From an uncultured Eubacteriales bacterium (GTDB taxonomy: Bacteria; Bacillota; Clostridia; Oscillospirales; QAMX01): DNA of 44,695 nt. Below, one piece after another: positions 15,717-25,442 of this stretch. The position numbers and the translations under genes are program-made. A model generated the notes under the pieces. That model did not search any database. It saw nothing but the letters and a program-made list of their open reading frames with translations, and was not told the DNA's origin. Where the stretch lies: positions 1 through 44,695 of the forward strand of contig CAJLFQ010000011.1 of the NCBI GenBank assembly GCA_905205975.1, given 5' to 3'. Numbering within the stretch: position 1 is the stretch's first letter; each line of letters starts with the position of its first letter.

Positions 15717-16682
15717 TTAGGCGTTCAGACGTTTTTCAATTTCGGCGCAGACGGCTGCGATGGCTTTATCCGGCGGGAGCATCAGGCTGCATCCGGCTGC
15801 CGCCGCGTGACCGCCGCCGCCGAACACGGCGCAGACGGCCGCCGCATCGACGCCGCCCGTGGTGCGCACGGAGATTTTTGTCGAACCGTCCGGCTGTTCA
15901 TAGGCCGAAACGCCTGCCCGAACCCCTTCGATTTTCCGCGGAATAGACGAAAAATCGTCGATGTCGTCTTCGGTTGCGCCGGTTGATTTGCGCATTTGCT
16001 GCGTGACCGTGATGGCGGCAATCTGCCCGTCGCAGAAAAATTGCAGGCCGTCGTAGACCAGCCGTTCCATTTCGATGCGGGCGCGGCGTTTTCGTTCAAA
16101 AAATTCCTGATTCAGTGCGGGCAGGTCGATCCCGGCACGGATGCAGGCGGCCGCGGTTTCATGGGTCACAGCGGTCGTGTTGGAGAACAGGAAACAGCCG
16201 GTATCGGTTGCCAGCGCGATATAGATCAATGTCGCCAGCGCTGCATCCAGCGGAACGCCGAGCGCTTCGATCAGGTCAAAAATGATTTCCCCCGTCGCCG
16301 CCGCAGACGGCGCATCGACTTTTCCGTGTTCGGCGTTCATGGCGTTGGCGATGTGGTGATCGATGACGTAATGGATTTGACCGGCAAACGGGACGGCCGC
16401 CGGTGCAATCTGCCCGTAGGACGGCACGTCCACGGTGACAACGGTATAGCGTCTGCCGCTGGCCGGCGTTTCCGCATAGGGCGCCAGATAGCGGCCCAGC
16501 CGTTCCGTCATATCCGGATCGGCGCAGACGGCTGCGCGCTTGCCGAGCCTGCGCAGCGCCAGACAAAGCGCCGCCGCTGAACCAACGGTATCGCCGTCCG
16601 GTTTGCGGTGCGTCAGAATCAGAAAATCATCGTCGGCTTTCATGCGCTGCGCCATTTCGTTCAGCGCCTGCCGGTTGACCAT
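15717..16682 (-). CDS. nrnA: DHH/DHHA1 phosphoesterase, oligoribonuclease and pAp phosphatase
   Basis: NrnA degrades short RNA oligomers (and dinucleotides such as pGpG) and dephosphorylates pAp. DHH motifs are visible in order: THRKPDGDTVGS (about 24-35), VTVDVPS, VIDHHIAN, and ALATDTGCF; the DHHA1 domain ends with GGGGHAAAAG. The length of 321 aa is typical. The start at 16682 is chosen because AGGA lies eight bases upstream; an in-frame ATG at 16688 is too close to that site. It sits between rbfA and truB as in Bacillus and relatives, consistent with RNA turnover. Confidence 0.93.
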   Translation of the reverse strand: MVNRQALNEMAQRMKADDDFLILTHRKPDGDTVGSAAALCLALRRLGKRAAVCADPDMTERLGRYLAPYAETPASGRRYTVVTVDVPSYGQIAPAAVPFAGQIHYVIDHHIANAMNAEHGKVDAPSAAATGEIIFDLIEALGVPLDAALATLIYIALATDTGCFLFSNTTAVTHETAAACIRAGIDLPALNQEFFERKRRARIEMERLVYDGLQFFCDGQIAAITVTQQMRKSTGATEDDIDDFSSIPRKIEGVRAGVSAYEQPDGSTKISVRTTGGVDAAAVCAVFGGGGHAAAAGCSLMLPPDKAIAAVCAEIEKRLNA

Positions 16683-16712
16683 GTCCATCTTCCTGTGTTG
16701 TCCCCTTTTGGT

Positions 16713-17099
16713 TCAAGAATTCGTTTCTTTCGTCTGATTTTGTTCGTTTTTCTTTTCCTGCTGTTCAATTTCGTTCATCAGTTCGATCGTATGCTGACCG
16801 CGCAGGAGGCCTTTGTCGGCGACGAATGTGAGTTCCGGCGTACTCCGGAGCTGCATGGCGGCGGCCAGCGCCCGGCGGATATAGCCCGCCGACGAACGGA
16901 AGCCTTTGAGCGTTTCATTCAGATGCGCTTCGTCGCCCAGCGCGCTGATGAACACGCGGGCATACTTCGCGTCGTTGGAAACTTCGACGCGTGTGACGCT
17001 GACAATGCCGTTGATGCGCGGATCTTTCAGCGTCGGAATGATCTCGCTGATTTTCGTTTTGATTTCGTCGCCCACGCGGACGGCTCGATAATTGGCCAT
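16713..17099 (-). CDS. rbfA: 30S ribosome-binding factor A
   Basis: RbfA is a late 30S maturation factor that binds near the 16S 5' helix. The 128-aa protein starts MANYRAVRVGDEI and has the KH-like core LKDPRINGIVSVTRVEVS, YARVFISALG and STPELTFVAD motifs, followed by a charged tail rich in Glu, Lys and Asn. The start at 17099 has GAGGAG nine bases upstream; the longer reading would run through the hairpin at 17125-17158. It follows infB after 123 nt containing that hairpin. Confidence 0.95.
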   Translation of the reverse strand: MANYRAVRVGDEIKTKISEIIPTLKDPRINGIVSVTRVEVSNDAKYARVFISALGDEAHLNETLKGFRSSAGYIRRALAAAMQLRSTPELTFVADKGLLRGQHTIELMNEIEQQEKKNEQNQTKETNS

Positions 17100-17124
17100 T
17101 TTGTCTGACTCCTCTCTTTGAAAA

Positions 17125-17158
17125 TGCAGAAATCCCGGCCTCTGCCGGGATTTCTGCA
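17125..17158 (-). terminator. 15-bp perfect hairpin between infB and rbfA
   Basis: Arms 17125-17139 and 17144-17158 (TGCAGAAATCCCGGC and complement) with loop CTCT. On the minus strand it is followed by only TTTTC, so it may be a partial terminator or an RNA-processing or stability element within the operon. Confidence 0.6.
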
Positions 17159-17222
17159 AGCGGAGCGCCCGGCTGCGCTTTGGTGCGCAATCCGCGCTGG
17201 TTATTCTTTTGGTGGACTGCCG

Positions 17223-19540
<2,318 letters not shown>

Positions 19541-19544
<4 letters not shown>

Positions 19545-19846
19545 ACAGGGTCACCTCCAAATTTCATCTGCTCCGAAAGCTGCGCGTAGATTGCATCGCT
19601 GATTTGAACGTTTGGCCGCGATTCACTGGAAAGCGCCCGCTCCAGCGCCCTTGTTTTCCGGGCTTTGGTCAGGCAGGCTTCATCGCGGCAAAGGTATGCG
19701 CCTCTTCCGTTTTTCTTGCCCTTGAAGTCGATACTGATGCCGTTCGCATCGCCGTCCGGCGGGAGCACAACGCGAATCAATTCGCGCTTTTCTTTCATGG
19801 TACGGCAGCCGACACACATCCTCATGGGAACCTTTTTCTGCGGCAT
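19541..19846 (-). CDS. ylxR: YlxR-family RNA-binding protein (RnpM-like)
   Basis: YlxR (DUF448) proteins bind RNA; the Bacillus homologue has been linked to RNase P modulation. The predicted 101-aa protein carries RMCVGCR (about 9-15), KRELIRVV, and the signature GRGAYLCRDEAC (about 48-59). The ATG at 19846 is preferred, but an in-frame TTG at 19852 lies six bases after GGAGG and is equally possible. It sits between nusA and infB, as in nearly all Firmicutes, and its stop overlaps the infB start. Confidence 0.92.
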
Positions 19847-19909
19847 TAACAATATCCACCTCCGGTTCGATTGTGTTGTCTATTCTGAAAACGCTGTCCG
19901 AGGCGCGGG

Positions 19910-20983
19910 TTATTCCGCCTCGGAAACGGCGGATTGCGGTTTGATGTCGATCCGGTAGCCGGTCAGCTTGGCGGCAAGGCGCGCATTCTGCCCTTCGCGG
20001 CCGATGGCCAGGGAAAGCTGTTCGTCGGCGACAATGACCGTGCAGCTCTTTTCTTCCGGCACGACGTCAACGCTGATGACCGTCGCTGGAGCCAGCGCCG
20101 CCGCAATATACTGCGCCGGATCGTCGGCATATTTGACGATGTCGATTTTTTCGCCGCGCAGCTCGTTGACAATGCTGGCGACGCGCGCGCCTTTCGGCCC
20201 GACGCAGGCGCCGACCGGGTCGACGTTCGGGTCGTTTGCCTTGACGGCGATTTTCGAGCGGAGACCCGCTTCTCTGGCAACCGAGACGATTTCGACGATG
20301 CCGTCATAAATTTCAGGGACTTCCATCTCAAACAGCCGTTTGACAAGCCCCGGATGCGAACGCGAAATCTGGAGCTGCGGCCCCTTCAGCGTGCGCTGCA
20401 CGCCGACCAGGTAGACCTTGATGCGGTCGCCTTCGCGGATGGGCTCGTTTTTGATCTGTTCTGCCGGCGGCAGGACAAACGTCTGCTCTTCCGGGCTGCC
20501 CGGCAGCGTCAGGATCATATTGCCGGTGCGCAGGTCGATTTTGATGACCTGTGCCGTCAGGATTTCCTGTTCTTTGGAGGAATACTCGCGGTACAAAGCG
20601 CCGCGTTCCGATTCGCGGATGCCCTGAATGATGACCTGTTTCGCCGTTTGTGCGGCGATGCGGCCAAACTGCTTGGTGTTCATCTCGACAGAAACCGTGT
20701 CGCCGACGGCCGGCGCACCTGTCGTATAACGGCGGGCGTCTTCCGGGCTGATTTCCGTCATCGGGTCGGTCACCGGGTTTGCAATCGTTTTCGTCGCGTA
20801 CATCCGCATCGACATCGTTTTCGGATCCATTACAAACGTGACCTCGCCGTTCGGCGAATACTCGCGGTGATAAGCCGCCGTCAGCGCCTGCTGAATCTTT
20901 TCAATCATATAATCTTTCGGGATATTCTTTTCTTTTTCGAGCGCTTCCAGCGCCAAAAACAAGTTATCTCCGGACTTATCCAT
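19910..20983 (-). CDS. nusA: Transcription termination/antitermination factor NusA
   Basis: NusA binds RNA polymerase and nascent RNA and controls pausing, termination and antitermination. The 357-aa protein holds the N-terminal polymerase-binding domain (LALEALEKEKNI near 10-21), an S1 domain (about 136-200), and KH1/KH2 with VGACVGPKGARV and ELRGEKIDIV, ending LAIGREGQNARLAAKLTGY. It lacks the C-terminal acidic repeats of the E. coli protein, as is normal in Firmicutes. The ribosome site ahead of ATG 20983 is weak (GTGGGG far upstream); an internal TTG at codon 8 after GGAG is a minor alternative. Confidence 0.96.
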   Translation of the reverse strand: MDKSGDNLFLALEALEKEKNIPKDYMIEKIQQALTAAYHREYSPNGEVTFVMDPKTMSMRMYATKTIANPVTDPMTEISPEDARRYTTGAPAVGDTVSVEMNTKQFGRIAAQTAKQVIIQGIRESERGALYREYSSKEQEILTAQVIKIDLRTGNMILTLPGSPEEQTFVLPPAEQIKNEPIREGDRIKVYLVGVQRTLKGPQLQISRSHPGLVKRLFEMEVPEIYDGIVEIVSVAREAGLRSKIAVKANDPNVDPVGACVGPKGARVASIVNELRGEKIDIVKYADDPAQYIAAALAPATVISVDVVPEEKSCTVIVADEQLSLAIGREGQNARLAAKLTGYRIDIKPQSAVSEAE

Positions 20984-21034
20984 GAATTATAAAACCCCAC
21001 TTCTACGGCGGTATTCTCTCCGCCGGAATTCGTT

Positions 21035-21505
21035 TCAGAAGTCAAAATGGACGCGGCACTGCGCCATCGCGCTGCGCTCCAGGCGCGTTTCTGCGCCGTT
21101 TTCATCCAGAATCAACCCATCGCCGTCGCGGCGAACCAGCTTTGCGGTAAAGCTTTTCCGGCCGGAAGCGTCCGGATGATACAGTTTCAGATCGACCATG
21201 CTTCCGGCAAACTTGTCAAAGTCGCTGTCGCGGTAGAGCTCGCGGTTGATGCCCGGCGAGCTGACCTCCAGGCAGTAGCTCTGGTCGATGGGATCCACCT
21301 CGTCCAGATACGCATCCAGCGCACGGTTGACCTGCTCGCACATGTCGATGGTAACGCCGCCGGGCGGGTCCGTATCGATGAGGACGCGCAGCACCCATTC
21401 GCCCGCTTCACGGAGAAACTTTACGTCCCAGATCAGGCATCCGGCTTCCTGTGCAAACGGCGCCGCAGCCGCTGTGACGAGCGCGGTAATTTCTTTTGCA
21501 TTCAT
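21035..21505 (-). CDS. rimP: Ribosome maturation factor RimP
   Basis: RimP helps assemble the 30S subunit. The 156-aa protein has the N-terminal EAGCLIWDVKFLREAG region, VLRVLIDTDPPGGVTIDMCEQVNRAL, and the family hallmark YCLEVSSPGINREL, followed by a small SH3-like C-terminal domain. The start at 21505 has GGTGG nine bases upstream. It is the first gene of a ten-gene operon served by the promoter at 21732-21760, with a leader of about 220 nt that contains a terminator-like hairpin. Confidence 0.93.
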   Translation of the reverse strand: MNAKEITALVTAAAAPFAQEAGCLIWDVKFLREAGEWVLRVLIDTDPPGGVTIDMCEQVNRALDAYLDEVDPIDQSYCLEVSSPGINRELYRDSDFDKFAGSMVDLKLYHPDASGRKSFTAKLVRRDGDGLILDENGAETRLERSAMAQCRVHFDF

Positions 21506-21551
21506 CGTTTCTGACCACCCAGTCCTAAAAAATTGCGCATTCAACAAGAAA

Positions 21552-21568
21552 GAGCGGGAAACCCGCTC
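21552..21568 (-). terminator. Attenuator-like hairpin in the rimP leader
   Basis: GAGCGGG (21552-21558) pairs with CCCGCTC (21562-21568); on the minus strand TTTCTTGTTG follows. It lies about 50 nt before rimP and downstream of the operon promoter, so it could limit read-through into the operon. Confidence 0.55.
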
Positions 21569-21731
21569 CAATCAAACAAATCGATCCTCAAAAAACGGCC
21601 AAAAGAGCCGATCCCGTCAATCGATCCCAACAAATCGGTCAGGCCGCCTTTTCACCGAGAAAAGCGAACCGCCGAACCAATCTGGGCGTTTCCCCGGCGG
21701 CAGCCGGTTTGCATACGCCCTTACATCTTCT

Positions 21732-21760
21732 ATTATATCACATAGCGGTCGTTTATGCAA
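21732..21760 (-). promoter_or_regulatory. Promoter of the rimP-nusA-infB operon
   Basis: Minus strand: TTGCAT (21760-21755), 17-bp spacer, TATAAT (21737-21732) with TGA ahead (extended -10). The leader 21506-21725 has no convincing gene and contains the hairpin at 21552-21568. Confidence 0.8.
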
Positions 21761-21786
21761 GCCTTTTCCAATTTTTTTTGCCGGGA

Positions 21787-21830
21787 AAAACGCCGGAATG
21801 CGCAGCAGATGTGCGCATTCCGGGCGTTTT
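21787..21830 (-). terminator. Strong terminator after the 508-aa lipoprotein gene
   Basis: Arms 21789-21804 and 21812-21828 form a 16-bp stem with one bulged G and a 7-nt loop. On the minus strand the stem runs into GTTTTTCCC. It isolates the lipoprotein gene from the rimP promoter just downstream. Confidence 0.85.
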
Positions 21831-21865
21831 CCGGGCGGCTGTTTTTTCCCGGGCACGCCGGGTAT

Positions 21866-23392
21866 CTAACGGCTGAGCAGATGCCATCCGTCTTCCCGCT
21901 GTACAAACGTCAGGCTGCCCGTTCGGATGATTTCCGGTGCGTATTCCATGCACCAAGCGTCTGCCGGGGTATACAGCGCGTAATTGATGCGGTAGGTGAC
22001 ACGCGCCTCGTCGCTGCTTTGTTCGCTGCGGCTGATCGTCCAGCTTTTGATGCGGATGGGCGGATAGCTGCCGATGTCGCCCGACAGCATGGCCAGCGTA
22101 TACCGGTCGTTTTTGGCGGCCGCCGTCGCAAAGAGCTGCACAAACTGCTGCGGCGCGATAGCCGTCAGGTCGGTTTCGGCAAGAACCGTATGCGGTTTTT
22201 CGCCTGCCGCGATATAGTCCGCCGCGGGCAGGCGTTCCAATTCCACCGCCGGCATGGAAAATTCCTCTGTCTTGCCGGTGCTGAGGTTGACGTATGTGTA
22301 TGCCGTGGTGTCGTAGAAAAAGACGACCGCATGGCCTGCGTTGTCCGCAGCCACATGGCTGATCAACCCGGTAAACAGCGTCTGCGCTTCATCTTCCGGG
22401 TACTTGACCATCGCAAGCACATCCAAACCGCCGGATGTGCGCCGCACCAGTGCGCGCGGGCCGCCGGCGGCGACAACCGTTCCGCTCCGGTATTCGGTAT
22501 AATCGCCCAGGGTGTTGCCGAAAAAGAGCCGGTCTCCGCCCGCCTCGACCGTGCCGAACAGGATGCCCTCCGTCAGGACGGCATAAATCCGGTCGCCGGC
22601 GACGGTAACCGACCGCGGCGGCGCACCGTCGGCATAGCGATACGTTTCGCCGTTGGAGCGGTCATGGAAATAGAGCGTATTGTTGGCGGCGTACAGATCC
22701 GCCAGACGACCGCTGCCGGCCTGGCTGGCGGTATAGATCACCGTGCGTTCGCCGGTTTCCAGCGTCTGCCGGATGAGGCGGTCAACCCCCGTGTCATTCG
22801 CCAGATAAAACAGCGCGTCGCCGAGAAAAACGGCCGTCTGCCGGTTGGGCGACAGCGTGCAGCCGCTGAGGATGGCAGTCGCCCAGATGCCGTCCAGCGG
22901 GTTGTAGGTATAGAGCACCGCATCACCGCCGTCTGCGCCGTCGCTGTTCAGGAAATACAGCACGCTGTCTTTCATGGCGCCGCGGCAGAACGGCATTTTG
23001 AAGTATCTCCGGAGTTCCGTTCCGTTTTCGTTGACGGCACAGAGCTCGCCGGTGTCCAGATTCCGGAAAAAGATCCGGTCTTCGATCACCAGAAATTCCC
23101 GGTAGGCCGGGAGGTCGCAGATCGCAGTCGTCCGGCCGGTGGACAGTTCCACGCGCGTCAGCCGGTTGTCATGCGGCGCGACAAAAACGAGTTTGTTGGC
23201 ATGACACCAGAGCTGTGTGGATTGAACCGTTTTCTCCTGATGGATGTCATCTAAGGGGTCCGGCTCCTCGTTTGGGCTGACCGTCACCACCGGTGTCGTC
23301 GTCTGGCCGCCGCTTTCAGGCGTGCTGCGGCACGCCGTCAGCGCGCTCAGCATTACAGCGGCCAACAGCAGCAGAAGAAATCGTTTTCGCAC
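21866..23392 (-). CDS. Large secreted lipoprotein with beta-propeller-like repeats
   Basis: A 508-aa lipoprotein of unknown function. MRKRF plus a Leu-rich stretch ends in the lipobox LTAC with Cys21, then a Thr/Ser/Pro-rich linker. About residues 55-390 are repeated short beta strands (KLVFVAPHDN, RIFFRNLDTGELCAV, VLYFLNSDG, ALFYLAND, TLYFHDRSNGETYRY, RLFFGNTLGDY), resembling DUF5050/propeller proteins that read 'display value' blades. The C-terminal hundred residues look like a separate alpha/beta domain. The start is GTG at 23392 with GGAGG eight bases upstream. It follows the EEP-family gene by 42 nt and ends in a strong terminator. A surface sensor or binding role is only a guess. Confidence 0.8.
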   Translation of the reverse strand: MRKRFLLLLLAAVMLSALTACRSTPESGGQTTTPVVTVSPNEEPDPLDDIHQEKTVQSTQLWCHANKLVFVAPHDNRLTRVELSTGRTTAICDLPAYREFLVIEDRIFFRNLDTGELCAVNENGTELRRYFKMPFCRGAMKDSVLYFLNSDGADGGDAVLYTYNPLDGIWATAILSGCTLSPNRQTAVFLGDALFYLANDTGVDRLIRQTLETGERTVIYTASQAGSGRLADLYAANNTLYFHDRSNGETYRYADGAPPRSVTVAGDRIYAVLTEGILFGTVEAGGDRLFFGNTLGDYTEYRSGTVVAAGGPRALVRRTSGGLDVLAMVKYPEDEAQTLFTGLISHVAADNAGHAVVFFYDTTAYTYVNLSTGKTEEFSMPAVELERLPAADYIAAGEKPHTVLAETDLTAIAPQQFVQLFATAAAKNDRYTLAMLSGDIGSYPPIRIKSWTISRSEQSSDEARVTYRINYALYTPADAWCMEYAPEIIRTGSLTFVQREDGWHLLSR

Positions 23393-23434
23393 GGGCGGCA
23401 CCTCCAAAAAATGCGGCAAATAAATGGGGTTCGG

Positions 23435-24169
23435 CTACAACGTCAGATCCGCGACATACGGGCAGTGATCCGACGCGACGATCTGCGGGATGTCCGCGCG
23501 TTCTGCATGAAATTCCCGGGTCGCAAAAATGTAGTCGATCTTTTCCGTCGGCGCTTCCGACGGGAAGCTTTTTGCCCCGGGCGGCAGCAGCGCGCCCGTG
23601 TCGTTCATCGTCGAAAAGAGCGGCGCGAGCGCCGGGTTGTCCGGCGTCATATTCAGGTCGCCCATGAAGACAACCGGTGCGCCGCGCGTTTCCAGCAGCT
23701 CCATGACGGTGGCAACCGCGTTCCGGTGTTCCGACGGATTCAGCCCGAAGTGCGCAATCAGCACGTCAAACCGCGCCGGCGCGTCGAATTCGGCCTTCAG
23801 CACGCAGCGTGTTTCATAGTATCCGTCCTGGGTGCGGAACTGCGGATCCGGGATGTGAACCGGGCGGGCTGCCCGCATGGGAAAGCGGGAAATGATCGCG
23901 TTGCCGTACGGGCCGTCGCCGCCGAAATCAATCGCCTTCGCGAAATAATAGTGTTCGTATCCCAGCAGATCCGCGATGATTTTCGTCTGTTCGCGGTAAT
24001 CGGCGGCGGCACCGCGGTCACGCACTTCGTTCAGGCCGATGATGTCCGGCTGAAACCGCCGGATGACATCGGCAACCTGCTGAAAATTCAGCGCCGGGGG
24101 TTCGCCCTTCAGCATCTGAACATGGTCTTCCCCGTGCTGAATATTGAATGTCATGACGCGCAGGTTCAT
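23435..24169 (-). CDS. Endonuclease/exonuclease/phosphatase-family hydrolase
   Basis: A 244-aa protein of the metal-dependent EEP fold (DNase I/AP endonuclease/sphingomyelinase relatives). Motifs in order: RVMTFNIQHG at the start (Asn metal ligand), IIGLNEV (Glu metal ligand), the central YETR, MGDLNMTPDN (Asp/Asn pair), and the terminal IVASDHCPYVADL (Asp-His pair). No signal peptide, so it acts in the cytoplasm. The start at 24169 overlaps the nagA stop (ATGA) with GAGG seven bases ahead. The substrate (nucleic acid, phosphodiester or phospho-sugar) is not evident; pairing with nagA may mean a phosphorylated amino-sugar compound but this is speculative. Confidence 0.88.
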   Translation of the reverse strand: MNLRVMTFNIQHGEDHVQMLKGEPPALNFQQVADVIRRFQPDIIGLNEVRDRGAAADYREQTKIIADLLGYEHYYFAKAIDFGGDGPYGNAIISRFPMRAARPVHIPDPQFRTQDGYYETRCVLKAEFDAPARFDVLIAHFGLNPSEHRNAVATVMELLETRGAPVVFMGDLNMTPDNPALAPLFSTMNDTGALLPPGAKSFPSEAPTEKIDYIFATREFHAERADIPQIVASDHCPYVADLTL

Positions 24170-25365
24170 TTCGCCGCCTCTGCGCCGTCAAACAGGCGTT
24201 TGCCGCCGCGGTAGACGGCGTACATTTGGATATCGTCGTCGAAAACGGTGATATCGGCGTCAAACGTCGGCGCCAGACGGCCTTTGTTGGTCAGGCCCAT
24301 GATTCTGGCCGGCGTGGCGCTGACCATGCGGACGGCGTCTTCGATCGGGGCGCCCGCTTCATCGCGCATGACGCGAACCAGGCGGTCTGTCGTGGCGATG
24401 CTGCCCGCAAACGCGCTGCGGTCAGCCAATTTGGCGACGCCGTCTTCGATGATGACCGGCACGCCGGTTTCCTTGTCGCCGAGCATGGAAGTTCCGCTCG
24501 TCTGACCGGCGGCCCGCATGGAGTCGGTGATCAGGGCGGTGCGGCCCGGGCCCTTCGTCTGGTAGATGAGCTTCAGCAGCGTCTTCGGCAGGTGGACGCC
24601 GTCGGCAATGATTTCAACATCCATATCGTCCGTGGTGAACGCGGTTTCCACCGGGCCCGCATGGCGGAACGCATGAATGCGCTGCACCCCAGCCATGGCG
24701 GAATACAGATGTGTGCAGAGGGTGAAGCCGTTTTCAAATGCTTCAATCGCCTGTTCGTACACGGCCATGGTATGACCCATCGACGGCAGAATCCCGGCTG
24801 CGCGGAGGCGGCGGCCCATTTCCAATGCGCCCGGCAGCTCCGGTGCAATGCTCCAGCGGACGATATCGTCCGAGCGGGAGAGGATGTCTTCGACTTCGTT
24901 CATATCCGGGTTGCGCACATAGCGCGGATCCATGGCGCCTTTTTTCTCGATGTTGAAATACGGCCCTTCCAGATGGAGCCCGCAGAGCGCTGCGCCGTTG
25001 TTTTCCATCGTTTTGGCCTGTTTGTATGCTTCAAAAACGGGGTACAGCGATTCATTGGTCGAGCTGACCGTCGAGGGGAAAATCGCCGTCGTGCCGTGTT
25101 CCAGATGGGCGCGCGCCGCGCCGAGGATGGACTGTGCGTCGCCGTCCATAAAGTCGTATCCGCCGCCGCCGTGGGTATGGATATCGACAAAGCCCGGCGC
25201 GATGTAGCGGTTTTCGACGTCGATGCGCGTGTCGCAGGCGATATCGCCCACAGCGCCGGAGCCGACGGCTTCGATCAGCCCGCTCTCCGCGTCGATCAGC
25301 ACATAACCATCTTTCAGCACACGCCACGGCGTAATGACCCGGCCGTGATACAAAAGCGTTTTCAT
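24166..25365 (-). CDS. nagA: N-acetylglucosamine-6-phosphate deacetylase
   Basis: NagA removes acetate from GlcNAc-6-P, feeding amino-sugar breakdown and wall recycling. The 399-aa protein has APGFVDIHTHGGGG (about 57-70), HLEGPYF (metal Glu), SMGHTMAVYEQA (metal His), THLYSAM, IADGVHLP and the catalytic ITDSM. The start at 25365 has GGAG ten bases upstream; the longer reading would extend into the terminator region. It is followed without a gap by the EEP-family gene. NagB is not in the window. Substrate could come from host mucin, chitin or turnover of its own wall. Confidence 0.95.
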   Translation of the reverse strand: MKTLLYHGRVITPWRVLKDGYVLIDAESGLIEAVGSGAVGDIACDTRIDVENRYIAPGFVDIHTHGGGGYDFMDGDAQSILGAARAHLEHGTTAIFPSTVSSTNESLYPVFEAYKQAKTMENNGAALCGLHLEGPYFNIEKKGAMDPRYVRNPDMNEVEDILSRSDDIVRWSIAPELPGALEMGRRLRAAGILPSMGHTMAVYEQAIEAFENGFTLCTHLYSAMAGVQRIHAFRHAGPVETAFTTDDMDVEIIADGVHLPKTLLKLIYQTKGPGRTALITDSMRAAGQTSGTSMLGDKETGVPVIIEDGVAKLADRSAFAGSIATTDRLVRVMRDEAGAPIEDAVRMVSATPARIMGLTNKGRLAPTFDADITVFDDDIQMYAVYRGGKRLFDGAEAAK

Positions 25366-25400
25366 AAAGCGAACTCTCCTTTTTGCATTTTTGCGCAAGT

Positions 25401-25436
25401 CCCCTGCCGCCGGCATATTTCCGCCGGCGGCAGGGG
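25401..25436 (-). terminator. GC-rich 14-bp hairpin after gpmI
   Basis: Perfect arms 25401-25414 and 25423-25436 (CCCCTGCCGCCGGC and complement), loop 8 nt. The minus-strand side lacks a strong T-tract, so termination may be partial and nagA may receive read-through; no separate nagA promoter was found. Confidence 0.65.
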
Positions 25437-25442
25437 TTCTGT

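Noticed and set aside
21617..21856. Short minus-strand open frame overlapping the rimP leader and terminator
   Set aside because: It crosses both the lipoprotein terminator and the rimP promoter, so it cannot be a single transcribed gene.
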